Assembly (NCBI GenBank): GCA_028716965.1 | Contig: JAQUOV010000007.1 | Span: 1-58,794 of the forward strand | Length of the DNA stretch: 58,794 nt | DNA from: Candidatus Omnitrophota bacterium | Lineage (GTDB): Bacteria > Omnitrophota > Gorgyraeia > Gygaellales > Profunditerraquicolaceae | Direction: 5' to 3' | Shown here: positions 17,288 through 27,514 of the stretch, piece by piece | How positions within the stretch are numbered: the first letter of the stretch is position 1 | Layout: each line of letters begins with the position of its first letter | Made by a program: the position numbers and the translations under genes | The notes under the pieces: generated by a model | What the model saw: only the letters and a program-made list of their open reading frames with translations | Told to the model about the DNA's origin: nothing | Databases searched by the model: none

Positions 17288-18358
17288 ATGGATATTAAGA
17301 AATTAATGCAGGAGATGGTGGCTAAGGGTGGCTCGGATCTCTTTTACCGGGCCGGAGGGACTCCGCGCTTGCGCATTGACGGCAAGGTCATCCCGATGGG
17401 TGAGCATGTCTTAACCGTGGAAGATGTTATGCTTGCTACCCAGCAGCTGGCTAATTTCAAGCAGCTTGATATTTTCCGGAACAATATGGACGTGGATTTT
17501 GCCGTATACCTGGATGAATTCAACCGGCGTTTCCGGGTAAGTATATTCATGCAAAGGAATTGGCCTTCTATTGTTGTCAGGAATGTGCGTAACCAGATAT
17601 CTACTTTTGAGGAACTTAACCTTCCCGCCGAAATACTGAAAAAGCTGTCGCTTGAAACCCGCGGCCTTGTGCTTTTAACCGGAGGCATGGGCAGCGGAAA
17701 ATCCACGACTATCGCCAGTATGATGGAGTATATAAACAGCAACTCCAGGAAACATATCCTGACCGCCGAAGAGCCGATTGAGTTTACGTTTGAAGACAAG
17801 CAGTCGATTATCAATCAGCGGGAGTTAGGCATTGATGTTGCTTCTTACGCCGTGGCCCTGCGCGCATTTACATTGCAAAGTCCGGATGTAATGTTTATCG
17901 GTAACATACGCGATTATGAGACTGTCTCCAGCGCCATCACCGCCGCGGAAACCGGGGTATTGGTTTTAAGTACATTACATACTATAAATGCTTCTCAGAG
18001 CGTGGAAAGGCTGATTAACCTGTTCCCGCCGTACCAGCATCAGGAGGCAAGAAACCAGTTAGCCACGCTATTAAAAGGGGTGATCTCTTTGCGGCTGGTC
18101 CCTGCTAAAGACGGCTCAGGGCGTATCCCTGCCTACGAAGTTATGCTTTTGACCCCTACGATCAGCCGCTTAATCCGCGAGGGGAAGATCTGGGAGATCC
18201 CTCAATTTATTGATGATGGCGGGATATTTGGCATGCAGTCATTTAACCAGTGCTTGGTTAAGTTGGTCCACGAGGGCAAAATTACTGAAGAGGATGCTGT
18301 TCAGTCCTCGGATAACCGCGATGAATTTATGCTGGCTTACAGGGGGATTAAGAAATAA
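17288..18358 (+). CDS. PilT/PilU-like type IV pilus retraction ATPase, atypical Walker B
   Basis: 356 residues from the ATG preceded by TCGGAGG; an in-frame upstream start at 17216 lacks a ribosome site and would run through a palindrome region. The N-terminal PAS-like domain (KGGSDLFYRAGGTPRLRIDG) and RecA domain are as in PilT. Walker A is GGMGSGKST at 132-140, the Asp box is AEEPIEFTF, and the His box is STLHTINASQSVERLINLFP. In place of the usual Walker B GEMRD/GEIRD the sequence is GNIRD, with Asn206 where the catalytic Glu normally sits. Likely a pilus or DNA-uptake motor with reduced or altered hydrolysis. No other pilus genes are near. Confidence 0.87.
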   Translation: MDIKKLMQEMVAKGGSDLFYRAGGTPRLRIDGKVIPMGEHVLTVEDVMLATQQLANFKQLDIFRNNMDVDFAVYLDEFNRRFRVSIFMQRNWPSIVVRNVRNQISTFEELNLPAEILKKLSLETRGLVLLTGGMGSGKSTTIASMMEYINSNSRKHILTAEEPIEFTFEDKQSIINQRELGIDVASYAVALRAFTLQSPDVMFIGNIRDYETVSSAITAAETGVLVLSTLHTINASQSVERLINLFPPYQHQEARNQLATLLKGVISLRLVPAKDGSGRIPAYEVMLLTPTISRLIREGKIWEIPQFIDDGGIFGMQSFNQCLVKLVHEGKITEEDAVQSSDNRDEFMLAYRGIKK

Positions 18359-18400
18359 ATACCCTGCCGCAGGCTATCCGGGCTAGATAAGGAGATAGGC

Positions 18401-19511
18401 ATGTTTGAAGAAATCAAAGATAAGTTAACCGATATCGGCTTAAGGATTGAAAATTTAAGAGGTTATCTTTGACGTTGTCAATAAAAAAAAGCAGATAGAT
18501 GAAATGTCCGGCCAAATGTCCGCCGCAAATTTCTGGGATAATACCGATCGCCCCAGGAAAATAGTCAAAGAATTAAAAATCCTTAAAGCGATAGTTGAAC
18601 CATGGGAGTCGGCTTACAAGAAATACCACGAACTTGGAGAGATCATCCCCCTGCTTAAGGAAGGGGATAGCGAACTGCTTTTGGATTTAGCGCGTAATAC
18701 CGATAGCCTTCTGGCGGCAGTAGATAAATTAGAATTCCAGGTACTTTTGGGGGGGCCGCTGGATAAGAATAGCGCGATCTTAAGTATAAATGCCGGAGCA
18801 GGCGGCACAGAGTCGTGTGACTGGGCGGGGATGCTTTTCAGGATGTATAGCCGTTTCGCGGAAAGCCATGGTTACAGCGTGAAGACAATTGACCTGCTTG
18901 CCGGTGAAGAAGCGGGGATTAAGAATGTCACTGTCTTGATTGAAGGGGATTATGCTTACGGTTATTTGAAGGTGGAGCGCGGAGTGCACAGGCTGGTACG
19001 CATCTCGCCTTTTGATGCCAACAGGCGCAGGCATACATCGTTTGCCTCGGTGGATGTAATCCCCGAGATAGAAGAGGAGCTTGATATAAACATTGAAGAA
19101 AAGGATTTGCGCGTTGATGTTTACCGTTCTAAGGGCGCCGGCGGGCAGAGCGTGAACACTACGGATTCGGCGGTCAGGATCACTCATATTCCTACCGGTA
19201 TTGTCGCGCAATGCCAGAATGAACGCTCGCAGCACCAGAATAAGCAAACCGCCTTAAAGATATTAAAAGCGCGTATCTATGAGGCGCAGCAGGAGAAGAA
19301 GGAAGCGGAATTAAAGCAACAGGATGCGGAGAAAAAGAAGATCGAATGGGGGAGCCAGATCCGCTCTTATGTTTTGCATCCGTATAACTTGGTTAAAGAC
19401 CACCGCACGGATTTTGAAACAGGAGATAGCGGCAGGGTTTTAGACGGTGATTTAGATAAATTCATCGAAGCATCCCTTAAGCTCAGCGCCAATAAACAAG
19501 GATCTCAATAA
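18401..19511 (+). CDS. prfB: Peptide chain release factor 2, programmed +1 frameshift
   Basis: Two segments, 18401-18469 and 18471-19511, join at the canonical site AGAGGTTATCTTTGAC: the in-frame TGA at 18470-18472 follows CTT and an internal Shine-Dalgarno-like AGAGG. Slipping one base forward on CTT-T gives a protein of 369 residues, the normal RF2 length. The first 23 codons begin MFEEIKDKLTDIG after AAGGAGAT. RF2 hallmarks are the GGQ loop in SKGAGGQSVNTTDSAVR, for peptidyl-tRNA hydrolysis, and a long C-terminal helix. RF2 reads UGA, so low RF2 favours the shift: classic autoregulation. Confidence 0.95.
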
Positions 19512-19529
19512 ATAAGGCAAGGTGTCCGT

Positions 19530-22457
19530 ATGCTCGGGTTGATCAAAAATATTATTCTTAGCAATAAGCAGAACGTTATTAAGAAGAGGTTCCCCGGGGT
19601 AAATATTACCCTGCATTCCGAGATGCCCAGCCCCTCAATGAATAAAATGGTGGAGCTGGCCCGGCTGGTGAATATGGTAAATGCGTTTGAAGAAAGGACG
19701 CGCCAGCTTAGCGATGCCCAGCTTCGGGCAAAGACCGATGAATTCCGGAAGCATTTAGAGAATAAATCTGAGCAGATTGCCCGGGACCTGGAAACATTAC
19801 AACAAGCTATGTTTTCAGTGGCGATGCCCGAGGAAAAGGAGAAAATAAAAGAAAAGCTTAAGGTCAGCCGGAACAGGATCTTTGCTGATATACTGCCTGA
19901 AGCTTTTGCAGTAGTCAGAGAGGCCTCCAGGCGCACGATAGGCTTAAGGCATTTTGATGTGCAGATCGCAGGAGGGATCATTCTCCATGAAGGCAGGATT
20001 GCAGAGATGTCTACCGGAGAAGGGAAGACCTTGGTTGCGACATTGTCGGCGTATTTGAATGCTTTATTAGGCAAAGGAGTGCATATTGTTACGGTTAACG
20101 ACTATCTTGCACGGCGCGACCGCGAATGGATGGGGCCGATTTATGAATTCCTGGGTTTATCCGTAGGGACTATCCAGCATGATATGTCTGACGAGGAGAG
20201 GAAGAGCGCTTATTCCTGCGATATAACGTACGGTACGAATAACGAATTTGGTTTTGATTACCTGCGCGACAATATGAAATACTCCACGCCGGAGCTGGTA
20301 CAGAGGCCTTTTTATTATGCTATTGTGGATGAGGTTGATTCAATTTTGATTGACGAGGCGCGCACGCCTTTGATTATCTCCGGACCCGCTGAAGAATCTA
20401 CCGAAAAATATTACACCGCCAAGAAAATAGCCGATGGGTTAAGCGGCCGCCGGGTTACGGAAAGAGATGAGATTGACGCTAAATACAAAGGCGTGGATTT
20501 AGGCCAAGGTTTTGATTATGTGGCGGATGAAAAAGCCCAGACTATTGCCCTCACCGAAGAGGGCGAGATCAAGGCTTCCAAGCTCTGGGGCATCGATACC
20601 ATGCATGCTTTGGAAACTATTGAATACCGGCATCATACTATCCAGGCCTTGCGGGCAAAAGAGTTTTTTCAGCGCGATGTGGATTATGTAGTTAAGGACG
20701 GATCGGTAATTATCGTGGATGAGTTTACCGGGCGCATGATGCCCGGCAGGCGCTGGTCAGACGGCTTGCATCAGGCCGTTGAGTCCAAGGAGGCTTTGAA
20801 GATCGAGCGGGAGAACCAGACCTTGGCTACGATTACCTTTCAGAATTATTTTCGCATGTATGAAAAATTAGCGGGGATGACCGGTACCGCTTTTACCGAA
20901 TCCAGTGAGTTCAAAAATATCTATCAGCTGGAGGTGGTTGTTTTGCCTACTAACAAGCCTCTGGCACGCAAGAATTACCCCGACCGTATCTATAAAACCG
21001 AGAAAGAAAAATTTGCCGCGGTGGTTGATGAGATTTATGAACTATACAATTCCGGTAAACCCGTTTTAGTCGGTACGGTCACTATTGATAAATCCGAGAC
21101 GCTTTCCGAGATGCTTAAGCGCCGGGGGATACCGCACCAGGTGTTGAATGCTAAATATCACGAGATGGAGGCGCAGATCATCGCCCAGGCCGGCAGGTAT
21201 AAGGGTGTAACTATCGCTACGAATATGGCCGGGCGCGGTACGGATATCCTTTTAGGCGGTAACCCTGAGTTCATTGCCAGGAATGTGGCCCGGCAGAAAC
21301 TGGATCCCGCAGACCCGAATTACCTTAGCGAATATAAAGTGATCTTGGAACGGTACAAGTCAGAGACCGCTCTAGAACATGATAAAGTAGTAGGGCTGGG
21401 GGGATTGCATGTTTTAGGCACTGAGCGGCATGAGGCAAGACGCATTGATAATCAGTTACGCGGAAGAAGCGGCCGGCAGGGTGATCCCGGCTCTTCGCGT
21501 TTTTATGTGTCATTAAGCGATGATCTTATGCGCCTGTTCGGTTCAGACAGGATTATAGGATTAATGGACAAGTTAGGTCTGGAAGAAGGGCAGGTTATTG
21601 AGCACCCATGGGTAACCGGCTCAATCGAGATCGCCCAGCGCAGGGTTGAGCAGCATAATTTTGATATCAGAAAACAGCTTCTTGAGTACGATAATGTAAT
21701 GAATAAGCAAAGAGAGATTATCTATGGCCAACGCAGGCAGATCCTGGAGGGTTTTTCTTTAAAAGAGAATATCATTGGAATTATCAATAAGCTTGTTGAG
21801 GAGTATCTGCAAGTTTACAGCCAGCCGGATTCTTCCGGTGTTGATATAACGGGTTTAATCAGTTCTATGTTTTTAAAGTTTGGCCTGGAGTTTAATCCGC
21901 AGGAGTTTTCCGGCAAGAGCGACCGGGAAATTAAAGATAAGCTCTCCGCCGAGTTGTTTGGGGTTTATGAAGCTAAAGAAAAAACGATTACTCCCGAATT
22001 AATGCGCAATCTAGAAGGGATGGTCTTCCTTCAGATTATAGACAGTAAATGGAAAGACCATCTCTATGCTATGGACAGCCTGCGTGAAGGCATAGGCCTG
22101 CGTGCCTACGGCCAGCGCGACCCTTTAATAGAATATAAGCGCGAGGCTTTTGAAATGTTCAGCCAGATGATTAAGGCCATAGAAGAAGAGTCCGTAGAAA
22201 CAATCTTTAAATTACAGCCTGTTAAACCGGATAGGTTCCGGGGGGTTTTCAGTGCTTTGCCAAAAGAACTTTCTCATCCGGAGTCGGTTAAATTCCAGAC
22301 TCCTGTTGCGCAGGGCAATTCTTTGGAAACAGAGGGCATAGCGGCGAAACAAGCGACCGCATCTAAGCCCGTGCAATCCCATCAGCCCAAGGTGGGGCGT
22401 AATGATCCTTGTCCTTGCGGTTCAGGAAAAAAATATAAAAAGTGTTGTTCAAAATGA
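19530..22457 (+). CDS. secA: Protein translocase ATPase SecA
   Basis: 975 residues. Walker A is STGEGKT (161-167) in NBD1, Walker B appears as [17 protein letters not shown], the NBD2 signature as [18 protein letters not shown], and motif VI as [13 protein letters not shown]. The helical scaffold and wing precede a C-terminal linker. The last 22 residues form the zinc-binding SEC-C motif ([13 protein letters not shown]), which contacts SecB and the ribosome. SecA drives post-translational export through SecYEG. AAGGTG lies before the ATG. Its stop overlaps the lnt start by 4 bases. Confidence 0.97.
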   Translation: MLGLIKNIILSNKQNVIKKRFPGVNITLHSEMPSPSMNKMVELARLVNMVNAFEERTRQLSDAQLRAKTDEFRKHLENKSEQIARDLETLQQAMFSVAMPEEKEKIKEKLKVSRNRIFADILPEAFAVVREASRRTIGLRHFDVQIAGGIILHEGRIAEMSTGEGKTLVATLSAYLNALLGKGVHIVTVNDYLARRDREWMGPIYEFLGLSVGTIQHDMSDEERKSAYSCDITYGTNNEFGFDYLRDNMKYSTPELVQRPFYYAIVDEVDSILIDEARTPLIISGPAEESTEKYYTAKKIADGLSGRRVTERDEIDAKYKGVDLGQGFDYVADEKAQTIALTEEGEIKASKLWGIDTMHALETIEYRHHTIQALRAKEFFQRDVDYVVKDGSVIIVDEFTGRMMPGRRWSDGLHQAVESKEALKIERENQTLATITFQNYFRMYEKLAGMTGTAFTESSEFKNIYQLEVVVLPTNKPLARKNYPDRIYKTEKEKFAAVVDEIYELYNSGKPVLVGTVTIDKSETLSEMLKRRGIPHQVLNAKYHEMEAQIIAQAGRYKGVTIATNMAGRGTDILLGGNPEFIARNVARQKLDPADPNYLSEYKVILERYKSETALEHDKVVGLGGLHVLGTERHEARRIDNQLRGRSGRQGDPGSSRFYVSLSDDLMRLFGSDRIIGLMDKLGLEEGQVIEHPWVTGSIEIAQRRVEQHNFDIRKQLLEYDNVMNKQREIIYGQRRQILEGFSLKENIIGIINKLVEEYLQVYSQPDSSGVDITGLISSMFLKFGLEFNPQEFSGKSDREIKDKLSAELFGVYEAKEKTITPELMRNLEGMVFLQIIDSKWKDHLYAMDSLREGIGLRAYGQRDPLIEYKREAFEMFSQMIKAIEEESVETIFKLQPVKPDRFRGVFSALPKELSHPESVKFQTPVAQGNSLETEGIAAKQATASKPVQSHQPKVGRNDPCPCGSGKKYKKCCSK

Positions 22458-23926
22458 GCCAGTTGATCCTGCCTATTTTAGCTGCCGGTTTGCTGTCGTT
22501 TTCCTTTTCCAGTTTTAACCTTTGGTTTTTTGCCTGGTTTGGTTTTATCCCCCTCTTTATCGCTCTGGAGAAGAAAAATCTGCTGCAATCATTTATCATC
22601 GGCTATATTTGCGGTGTTTTTTTCTGGAGCCTGACTCTCTATTGGCTCATCCATGTCACTCTCCTTGGACAGGTAGTTTTAATTTTATACCTGGCTTTTT
22701 ATTTTGCGCTCTTCGCCTGCGTGCTCTATTTATCCCGTTCCTTTAACCGGGGGCTGTTCCTGTTTTTTATAGCCTGCGCCTGGGTTTTATTGGAATATTT
22801 ACGCAGCTATTTGTTCACAGGGTTTCCCTGGGCGTTAACCGGGTTTTCACAATATAAAAACCTGCCGGTTATCCAGATTGCCGATATAACCGGCTCTTGG
22901 GGGGTTTCCTTCCTTGTGGTATTGACTAACCTTGTATTTTATCTGGCTTTGCGCAGGCGCCTGAGAAAAGGGCCTTTTTTGATGTACGCCTGCATATTGC
23001 TTTTATCCTTGGTTTATGGTTTTTACAAATTAAGCCATAAGCCCGGTCAGAGTTGCGATAGGGATTTGCTTAGTATTTCTGTTATCCAGGGCAATATCCC
23101 CCAAGATTTAAAATGGGACAAACAGGCAGCAGGCGGGATATTGAATAAATATATAGGGCTGGCTGAATCAGCTGCCGGGGATAATCCGGACCTGATCATT
23201 TGGCCGGAAGCATCAGTACCGGCCCTCTGGGGACAGGAGGGCGCTGATACGCAGTTTAAGCAGGTTTTTTTATTAGCCGCAAGATTAAAGACCGCTTTGC
23301 TGGTGGGGACGGTTTCACGCTTTGGCCAGGAGTATTTTAATAGCGCTTTATTCATTGATGATGCCGGCAGGCCGCAAGAGATATACAACAAGCTCCACCT
23401 GGTCCCTTTTGGGGAGTATATACCTTTTAAGGAGACATTCCCATTTTTACAGACCATTGCCCCTATCGGGGATATTGAGCCTGGTAATGAATATACCGTA
23501 TTTTCGCATCCCGCTGCTTTTTCAGTGCTTATCTGTTTTGAGGACCTTTTCCCGGAGTTATCCAGGGAGTTCGTAAAAAGAGGGGCAAACTTCTTGGTGA
23601 ATATTACCAATGACGCCTGGTATAAAAGAGGCAGTGCCCCTTATCAGCATTTTGCCGCTTCGGTTTTCAGGGCAGTGGAGAACCGCATCTATTTAGTTCG
23701 GGCAGCTAACACCGGGATCTCCGGCTTTGTCGATCCGTTTGGCAGAGTTTCTGCAATAGTGCGGGATGCTGCGGGAAAAGATATTTTTGTTGAAGGTTAT
23801 AGAAGCCGGAAGGCCTGTATAGGTGAAGCAAGGCGCACAATTTACAACCGCTACGGTGATTTTTTCGTCCTTTTGTGCCTGATATTTGAGATCGGTGTTA
23901 TAATCCCCTTCTTTAAAAAAAGATGA
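22454..23926 (+). CDS. lnt: Apolipoprotein N-acyltransferase
   Basis: 490 residues. Six or so N-terminal membrane helices (about 1-195) are followed by a periplasmic nitrilase-like domain. The catalytic triad is visible as Glu252 (WPEAS), Lys313 ([11 protein letters not shown]) and Cys361 (ICFEDLFP), corresponding to E267-K335-C387 of E. coli Lnt. It adds the third acyl chain to lipoproteins, consistent with the many lipoproteins in this window and with a diderm envelope. The ATG at 22454 overlaps the secA stop as ATGA; an upstream in-frame GTG at 22442 is less likely. Confidence 0.95.
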   Translation: MSQLILPILAAGLLSFSFSSFNLWFFAWFGFIPLFIALEKKNLLQSFIIGYICGVFFWSLTLYWLIHVTLLGQVVLILYLAFYFALFACVLYLSRSFNRGLFLFFIACAWVLLEYLRSYLFTGFPWALTGFSQYKNLPVIQIADITGSWGVSFLVVLTNLVFYLALRRRLRKGPFLMYACILLLSLVYGFYKLSHKPGQSCDRDLLSISVIQGNIPQDLKWDKQAAGGILNKYIGLAESAAGDNPDLIIWPEASVPALWGQEGADTQFKQVFLLAARLKTALLVGTVSRFGQEYFNSALFIDDAGRPQEIYNKLHLVPFGEYIPFKETFPFLQTIAPIGDIEPGNEYTVFSHPAAFSVLICFEDLFPELSREFVKRGANFLVNITNDAWYKRGSAPYQHFAASVFRAVENRIYLVRAANTGISGFVDPFGRVSAIVRDAAGKDIFVEGYRSRKACIGEARRTIYNRYGDFFVLLCLIFEIGVIIPFFKKR

Positions 23927-24408
23927 AGAGATTCTTGGTAATTATTTCAATTATAGTATTGATTTATGCTTTCATAAGCCTGGCCTTAGTGGATAAACAG
24001 TATTTTATGTGCCCCATTGAGTACAAGAGCGGTATCATTATCCGCAGCGATAATTATGGGGACGGCTTATTTGCTTCAAACCGTTCCGGGCGCAGGGTAC
24101 ACAAAGGCGTTGACCTTATGGCGGATGTGGGAACGGCTGTTTTGGCAGCTAAAAGCGGCCAGGTAATCAGCGCTACCCGCAACCGGGGAATGGGAAAATA
24201 TGTGATTATCCGGCATGCAGACAATCACATCACTATTTATGGCCATCTTTCAGAGATACTTGTGCGAAGAAATAGTTTTGTGCACCAGGGCCAGGTCATC
24301 GGCAGAGTGGGTAAGACCGGTAATGCCAAGCCCAGGGGTATGCTCCCTCACCTGCATTTTGAAATCAGGAAAAACGGCATACCTCAGGACCCCCTTGAGT
24401 ATATCTAG
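23923..24408 (+). CDS. Membrane-anchored M23 (LytM-type) peptidase
   Basis: 161 residues: an N-terminal membrane segment (about 5-25) and a compact LytM domain. Zinc-site motifs are RVHKGVDLMAD (HxxxD) and LPHLHFEI (HxH), with IYGHLSEI between them. Such enzymes cut peptidoglycan cross-links, or as degenerate forms activate amidases; the metal ligands here look complete. The start overlaps the lnt stop by 4 bases and the end overlaps the convergent CDF gene by 4 bases. Confidence 0.9.
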   Translation: MKRFLVIISIIVLIYAFISLALVDKQYFMCPIEYKSGIIIRSDNYGDGLFASNRSGRRVHKGVDLMADVGTAVLAAKSGQVISATRNRGMGKYVIIRHADNHITIYGHLSEILVRRNSFVHQGQVIGRVGKTGNAKPRGMLPHLHFEIRKNGIPQDPLEYI

Positions 24409-25283
24409 TTCTCCTGAGGTTCCATGTGTACTACTACATCGGTTATGCCGGGTATAGCGGATTTGATTGCTTCTTCTATATGGTAACTTATCTGGTGGGC
24501 GTCATCTATATGCATATTCGGGTTGACCTGTACGTGTAAGTCAATATAAATATCATCGATCCTGCCGCGGCTGCGTATCTTATGGCAGGCGCGCACCCCC
24601 TTTGTTTTTAAGACAATATCCTTGATCTTGCGGTCATCCAAAAAAACAGCCGTATCGCAAAGCACATCAGAGCTCTCTTTGGCTATTTCAAAAGCAGCAA
24701 AGCCTATAAACAGCGATATAAGTATGGTGATAATCGGGTCGATCAAGGGAAAGCCCAGTTTTATACCGATCAGGGAGGCGATTACCGAAAAAGAAGTAAA
24801 CACGTCTGCGCGCGTATGTAAAGAATCAGAGACCAGGATGTCGCTTTTTAAATCCCTGCCTTTTTTATGCTCATAGCGCATTACCCAGATATTTACCGCC
24901 AGGGTGATGGCCATAACTAAAAAACTTCCTATATCAACCTGGGGCAGGAGGGTATGGTGCAGGCGCTCCCAGCCGCGTCTGATTAAATTAAATGACAGGA
25001 TAAAAAGCATGGCGGAGATCACCAGGGAGAACAGTGTTTCATATTTTTTGTGTCCATAAGGGTGTGTTTTGTCTACCGGCTGGCAGGCAAAATGTATTCC
25101 CAACAGCCCGATAAGGTTGGAGGTACCGTCTGAAAGCGAATGGAAACCGTCCGCGGTCATACTGGAGCAACCGCTGCTTAAACCATAGATGATCTTGACT
25201 ATAGCCACCAGCCAGTTTAGCGTCAGTACGAGAAGCAGTATTTTTCTTATTTTTTTGTAATGTTTCTGTATGTCGGCTGTCAT
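24405..25283 (-). CDS. Cation diffusion facilitator (CDF) metal exporter
   Basis: 292 residues with six membrane helices and a C-terminal cytoplasmic ferredoxin-like domain (VHMEP near the end, HVQVNPNMHIDDAH). The metal site of helix II reads TADGFHSLSDG and helix V has DSLHTRADVF, the HxxxD pair of Zn/Fe/Mn exporters. I chose ATG 25283 rather than the in-frame 25307 because the upstream one overlaps the predicted promoter. The specific metal cannot be read. A ZIP importer at 32916 could be its counterpart in metal balance. Confidence 0.92.
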   Translation of the reverse strand: MTADIQKHYKKIRKILLLVLTLNWLVAIVKIIYGLSSGCSSMTADGFHSLSDGTSNLIGLLGIHFACQPVDKTHPYGHKKYETLFSLVISAMLFILSFNLIRRGWERLHHTLLPQVDIGSFLVMAITLAVNIWVMRYEHKKGRDLKSDILVSDSLHTRADVFTSFSVIASLIGIKLGFPLIDPIITILISLFIGFAAFEIAKESSDVLCDTAVFLDDRKIKDIVLKTKGVRACHKIRSRGRIDDIYIDLHVQVNPNMHIDDAHQISYHIEEAIKSAIPGITDVVVHMEPQEN

Positions 25284-25289
25284 GAAAAT

Positions 25290-25317
25290 ATTGTATAACA
25301 AGCACAAATTTTTGCAA
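25290..25317 (-). promoter_or_regulatory. Promoter of the CDF gene, leaderless configuration
   Basis: On the minus strand TTGCAA (25317-25312), a 16-base spacer, TACAAT (25295-25290), then exactly six bases before the ATG at 25283. No ribosome site precedes this ATG. Confidence 0.55.
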
Positions 25318-25460
25318 ACTATAGTTTCGCGGCCAAACTGAATTCATCTCGGCCGCTAAAGTACCCCTCCCAGGCTTTTGTTTTTGCAATGATATATTCC
25401 TTGTTTTTGCCTCCGGGCAGGCAAGCTATCGTCGAAAACCCGCCTCTTCCGGCGATTCTC
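25318..25460. other. Divergent intergenic spacer
   Basis: Spacer between the CDF and PIG-L genes. No gene is supported. Short GC-rich complementary stretches occur (GCCTCCGGGCAGGC near 25409), but no T-tract and no recognisable regulatory RNA. Confidence 0.3.
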
Positions 25461-25488
25461 TTGACTAAAGTTAGCTAAATGATAAAAT
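25461..25488 (+). promoter_or_regulatory. Promoter of the PIG-L gene, leaderless configuration
   Basis: TTGACT (25461-25466), a 16-base spacer and TAAAAT (25483-25488), with the ATG six bases later at 25495. The start of transcription should coincide with the start codon. Confidence 0.7.
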
Positions 25489-25494
25489 ACCTTT

Positions 25495-26901
25495 ATGCGC
25501 AGGACTCGGTTATGGTTAATTTTATTATTAGCGCTGCTTGCCGCATGCGCCAGGGTAGGGAAATCTGATTCGGTGCATTGGCCGAAAATACCCGCATTAG
25601 AGCCTTTTAAGGAAGGGGAGCGTATATTGATCTTAGCTCCGCATCCTGATGATGAAGCGATTGCCTGCGCGGGGATCATCCAGCAGGCGATATCGGCAGG
25701 GGCAAAAGTAAGGATAGTTTATCTGACAAATGGCGACCACAATGAACTGGCGTTTATTGTTTATGAAAAACGGATAACTGTGCGCCAGGGCGAGTTTTTG
25801 CATATGGGCCAGGTGCGCCAGCAAGAGGCAATTAAGGCCATGGAATTTCTGGGTTTATCCGCAGATGACCTGGTATTCTTAGGTTATCCGGATTATGGCA
25901 CCTTTAACATATTCAGCCAGTATTGGCAGTCCGAGAAACCATTCCGTGACCGCTTAACCCGCATATCCAGTGTGCCTTATAAGGATAACCCTTCTTATGG
26001 AGCTGCGTATTGCGGAAAGAGTATACTTAACGACTTAAGCAGGCAGATTTTAGATTATAAACCGGATAAGATATTTGTTTCACATCCTGCGGATGTTAAC
26101 GTGGACCATAAATCATTGTACTTGTTTCTTCAGGTAGCCCTAAGTGACCTGGAGGGAAAGGTATTACATCCAAAGGTTTATCCATATCTTGTACATTGTG
26201 TCGGCTGGCCAAAACCCCGGCATTACCATCCGGAATTAGAGCTTTATCCGCCGAATAAATTCATTGATTCTCAGATCAACTGGGAGCGCTCGGATTTAAG
26301 TTTCGGGGAACTGGATAAGAAATACCAGTCCATACTTTTTTATAAGAGCCAAACTCAATCCAGCGCTTTTTACCTGCTGTCCTTTGCCAGGGAAAATGAA
26401 CTGTTCGGAGATTACCCGGTTTTGGAACTGGCCCCTCAGGAAGCAACGAAGGATAAAAAGATCTTTTATTATGGCGTTTCCAAGATGTTTAGAGACGCGC
26501 TTAATCCCGGGTTATCCAGGCAGGAAGAAACGGTAGAAAGCAAGGGGGAGGTTAGTTATGCCGAAGAGGACGGTTATTTTGTCGTACGCGTGGACAAGCC
26601 GGGAAAACTTAGCAATAGATTCGGCGTATTGCTTTACGTATTTGGTTACAAAAAAAACACCGATTTTGCCGCAATGCCCAAGATACGTATTATCACGGTG
26701 GCAAATAAATACAGGGTTTTTGATGCCAAAAAGCGAGTGCTCAATTCCGGGGTTATGCTTGATTTCGGAAAGAAGCATTTAATTCTGAAAATCCCGCTTA
26801 AGGTTTTGGGCCAGCCGGAGTATGTCTTGACAGCTTTGAAAGCTTTTCATGGCAATCTGCCTATTGATGCCGTAGGTTTTCGCAAGGTTAAGATTAAATG
26901 A
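25495..26901 (+). CDS. PIG-L/LmbE-family deacetylase lipoprotein
   Basis: 468 residues. A lipoprotein signal ends at LAAC (Cys18). The PIG-L domain starts with the zinc motif APHPDDEA at 49-55 and continues with the distant metal His in SHPADVNVDHKSLY (about 197-210). Family members deacetylate GlcNAc-containing lipids or sugars. About 160 C-terminal residues beyond the catalytic domain form a beta-rich extension of unknown role. Lipidation places it in the envelope, unlike the usually cytosolic enzymes, so a glycan or glycolipid substrate at the cell surface is a fair inference. Confidence 0.85.
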   Translation: MRRTRLWLILLLALLAACARVGKSDSVHWPKIPALEPFKEGERILILAPHPDDEAIACAGIIQQAISAGAKVRIVYLTNGDHNELAFIVYEKRITVRQGEFLHMGQVRQQEAIKAMEFLGLSADDLVFLGYPDYGTFNIFSQYWQSEKPFRDRLTRISSVPYKDNPSYGAAYCGKSILNDLSRQILDYKPDKIFVSHPADVNVDHKSLYLFLQVALSDLEGKVLHPKVYPYLVHCVGWPKPRHYHPELELYPPNKFIDSQINWERSDLSFGELDKKYQSILFYKSQTQSSAFYLLSFARENELFGDYPVLELAPQEATKDKKIFYYGVSKMFRDALNPGLSRQEETVESKGEVSYAEEDGYFVVRVDKPGKLSNRFGVLLYVFGYKKNTDFAAMPKIRIITVANKYRVFDAKKRVLNSGVMLDFGKKHLILKIPLKVLGQPEYVLTALKAFHGNLPIDAVGFRKVKIK

Positions 26902-26977
26902 AGCCCCGGCCAAATCCGTAGCAGGTGGTTATCCAGGTTGACCAGGATAAAACCAGGTTTTCAGATAAGGAGGCCAT
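26902..26977 (+). promoter_or_regulatory. Leader with inverted repeat before the adenosine-specific kinase gene
   Basis: CCAGG occurs three times within 26930-26960, and GTTATCC/GGATAA can form a stem around AGGTTGACCA. A weak promoter TTGACC (26938-26943) with TCAGAT (26961-26966) overlaps it. AAGGAGG at 26967-26973 is the ribosome site. Operator or leader function is only a guess. Confidence 0.3.
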
Positions 26978-27460
26978 ATGTTAGAGTTAAAAATAGTGAA
27001 GATAGACAAGCCTGATGAATTAAATTTTATTTTAGGACAAAGCCATTTTATCAAGACGGCAGAGGACCTTTATGAAGCCCTGGCCAATGTCCCCGGGGCA
27101 AGATTCGGTCTGGCTTTTGCCGAAGCATCCGGTGCTTGCAAGATACGCTGCGAAGGCAATGATGAACAGCTTAAGGAGCTGGCAGGCAAGAATGCGCTTG
27201 AGCTTGCCTGCGGCCACAGTTTTATTATCTTCCTTAAGAACGTTTATCCTATCAGCGTTTTAAACGCCATAAAGAATGTCCCTGAGGTCTGTAATATATA
27301 TTGCGCTACGGCTAACTCCACGGAAGTTATTATCGCTCAAAGCCAAAGCGGCAGGGGAATATTAGGGGTAATTGATGGCCTAAGCCATAAAGGAATAGAA
27401 GAAGCCGGGGAGATCACCTGGCGCAAGGAGCTATTGCGTAAAATAGGCTATAAGCTCTAA
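26978..27460 (+). CDS. Adenosine-specific kinase family protein (DUF355)
   Basis: 160 residues, full length for the family, which is common in archaea and thermophilic or anaerobic bacteria and has a small alpha/beta fold unlike other kinases. Family features visible are LGQSHFIKTAEDLYEAL near the start, FGLAFAEASG, the central CGHSFIIFLKN, and the C-terminal GRGILGVIDG followed by an ITWRKELLRKIGYK tail. The biochemical assignment rests on family membership only. A strong AAGGAGG site precedes the ATG. Confidence 0.85.
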   Translation: MLELKIVKIDKPDELNFILGQSHFIKTAEDLYEALANVPGARFGLAFAEASGACKIRCEGNDEQLKELAGKNALELACGHSFIIFLKNVYPISVLNAIKNVPEVCNIYCATANSTEVIIAQSQSGRGILGVIDGLSHKGIEEAGEITWRKELLRKIGYKL

Positions 27461-27468
27461 ATTTTCAT

Positions 27469-27496
27469 TTGCAATTAAGAGGTAGTTTGTTATAAT
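27469..27496 (+). promoter_or_regulatory. Promoter of the lpxL-like gene, short leader
   Basis: TTGCAA (27469-27474), 16 bases, TATAAT (27491-27496). The ATG at 27515 is 18 bases further, giving a leader of about 12 bases without a recognisable ribosome site. Confidence 0.6.
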
Positions 27497-27514
27497 TGTT
27501 TAACCTAAATTAAG

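Noticed and set aside
18504..18515. ATG at 18504 as the prfB start
   Set aside because: The frameshift site and ribosome-site-preceded ATG at 18401 give the full-length RF2.
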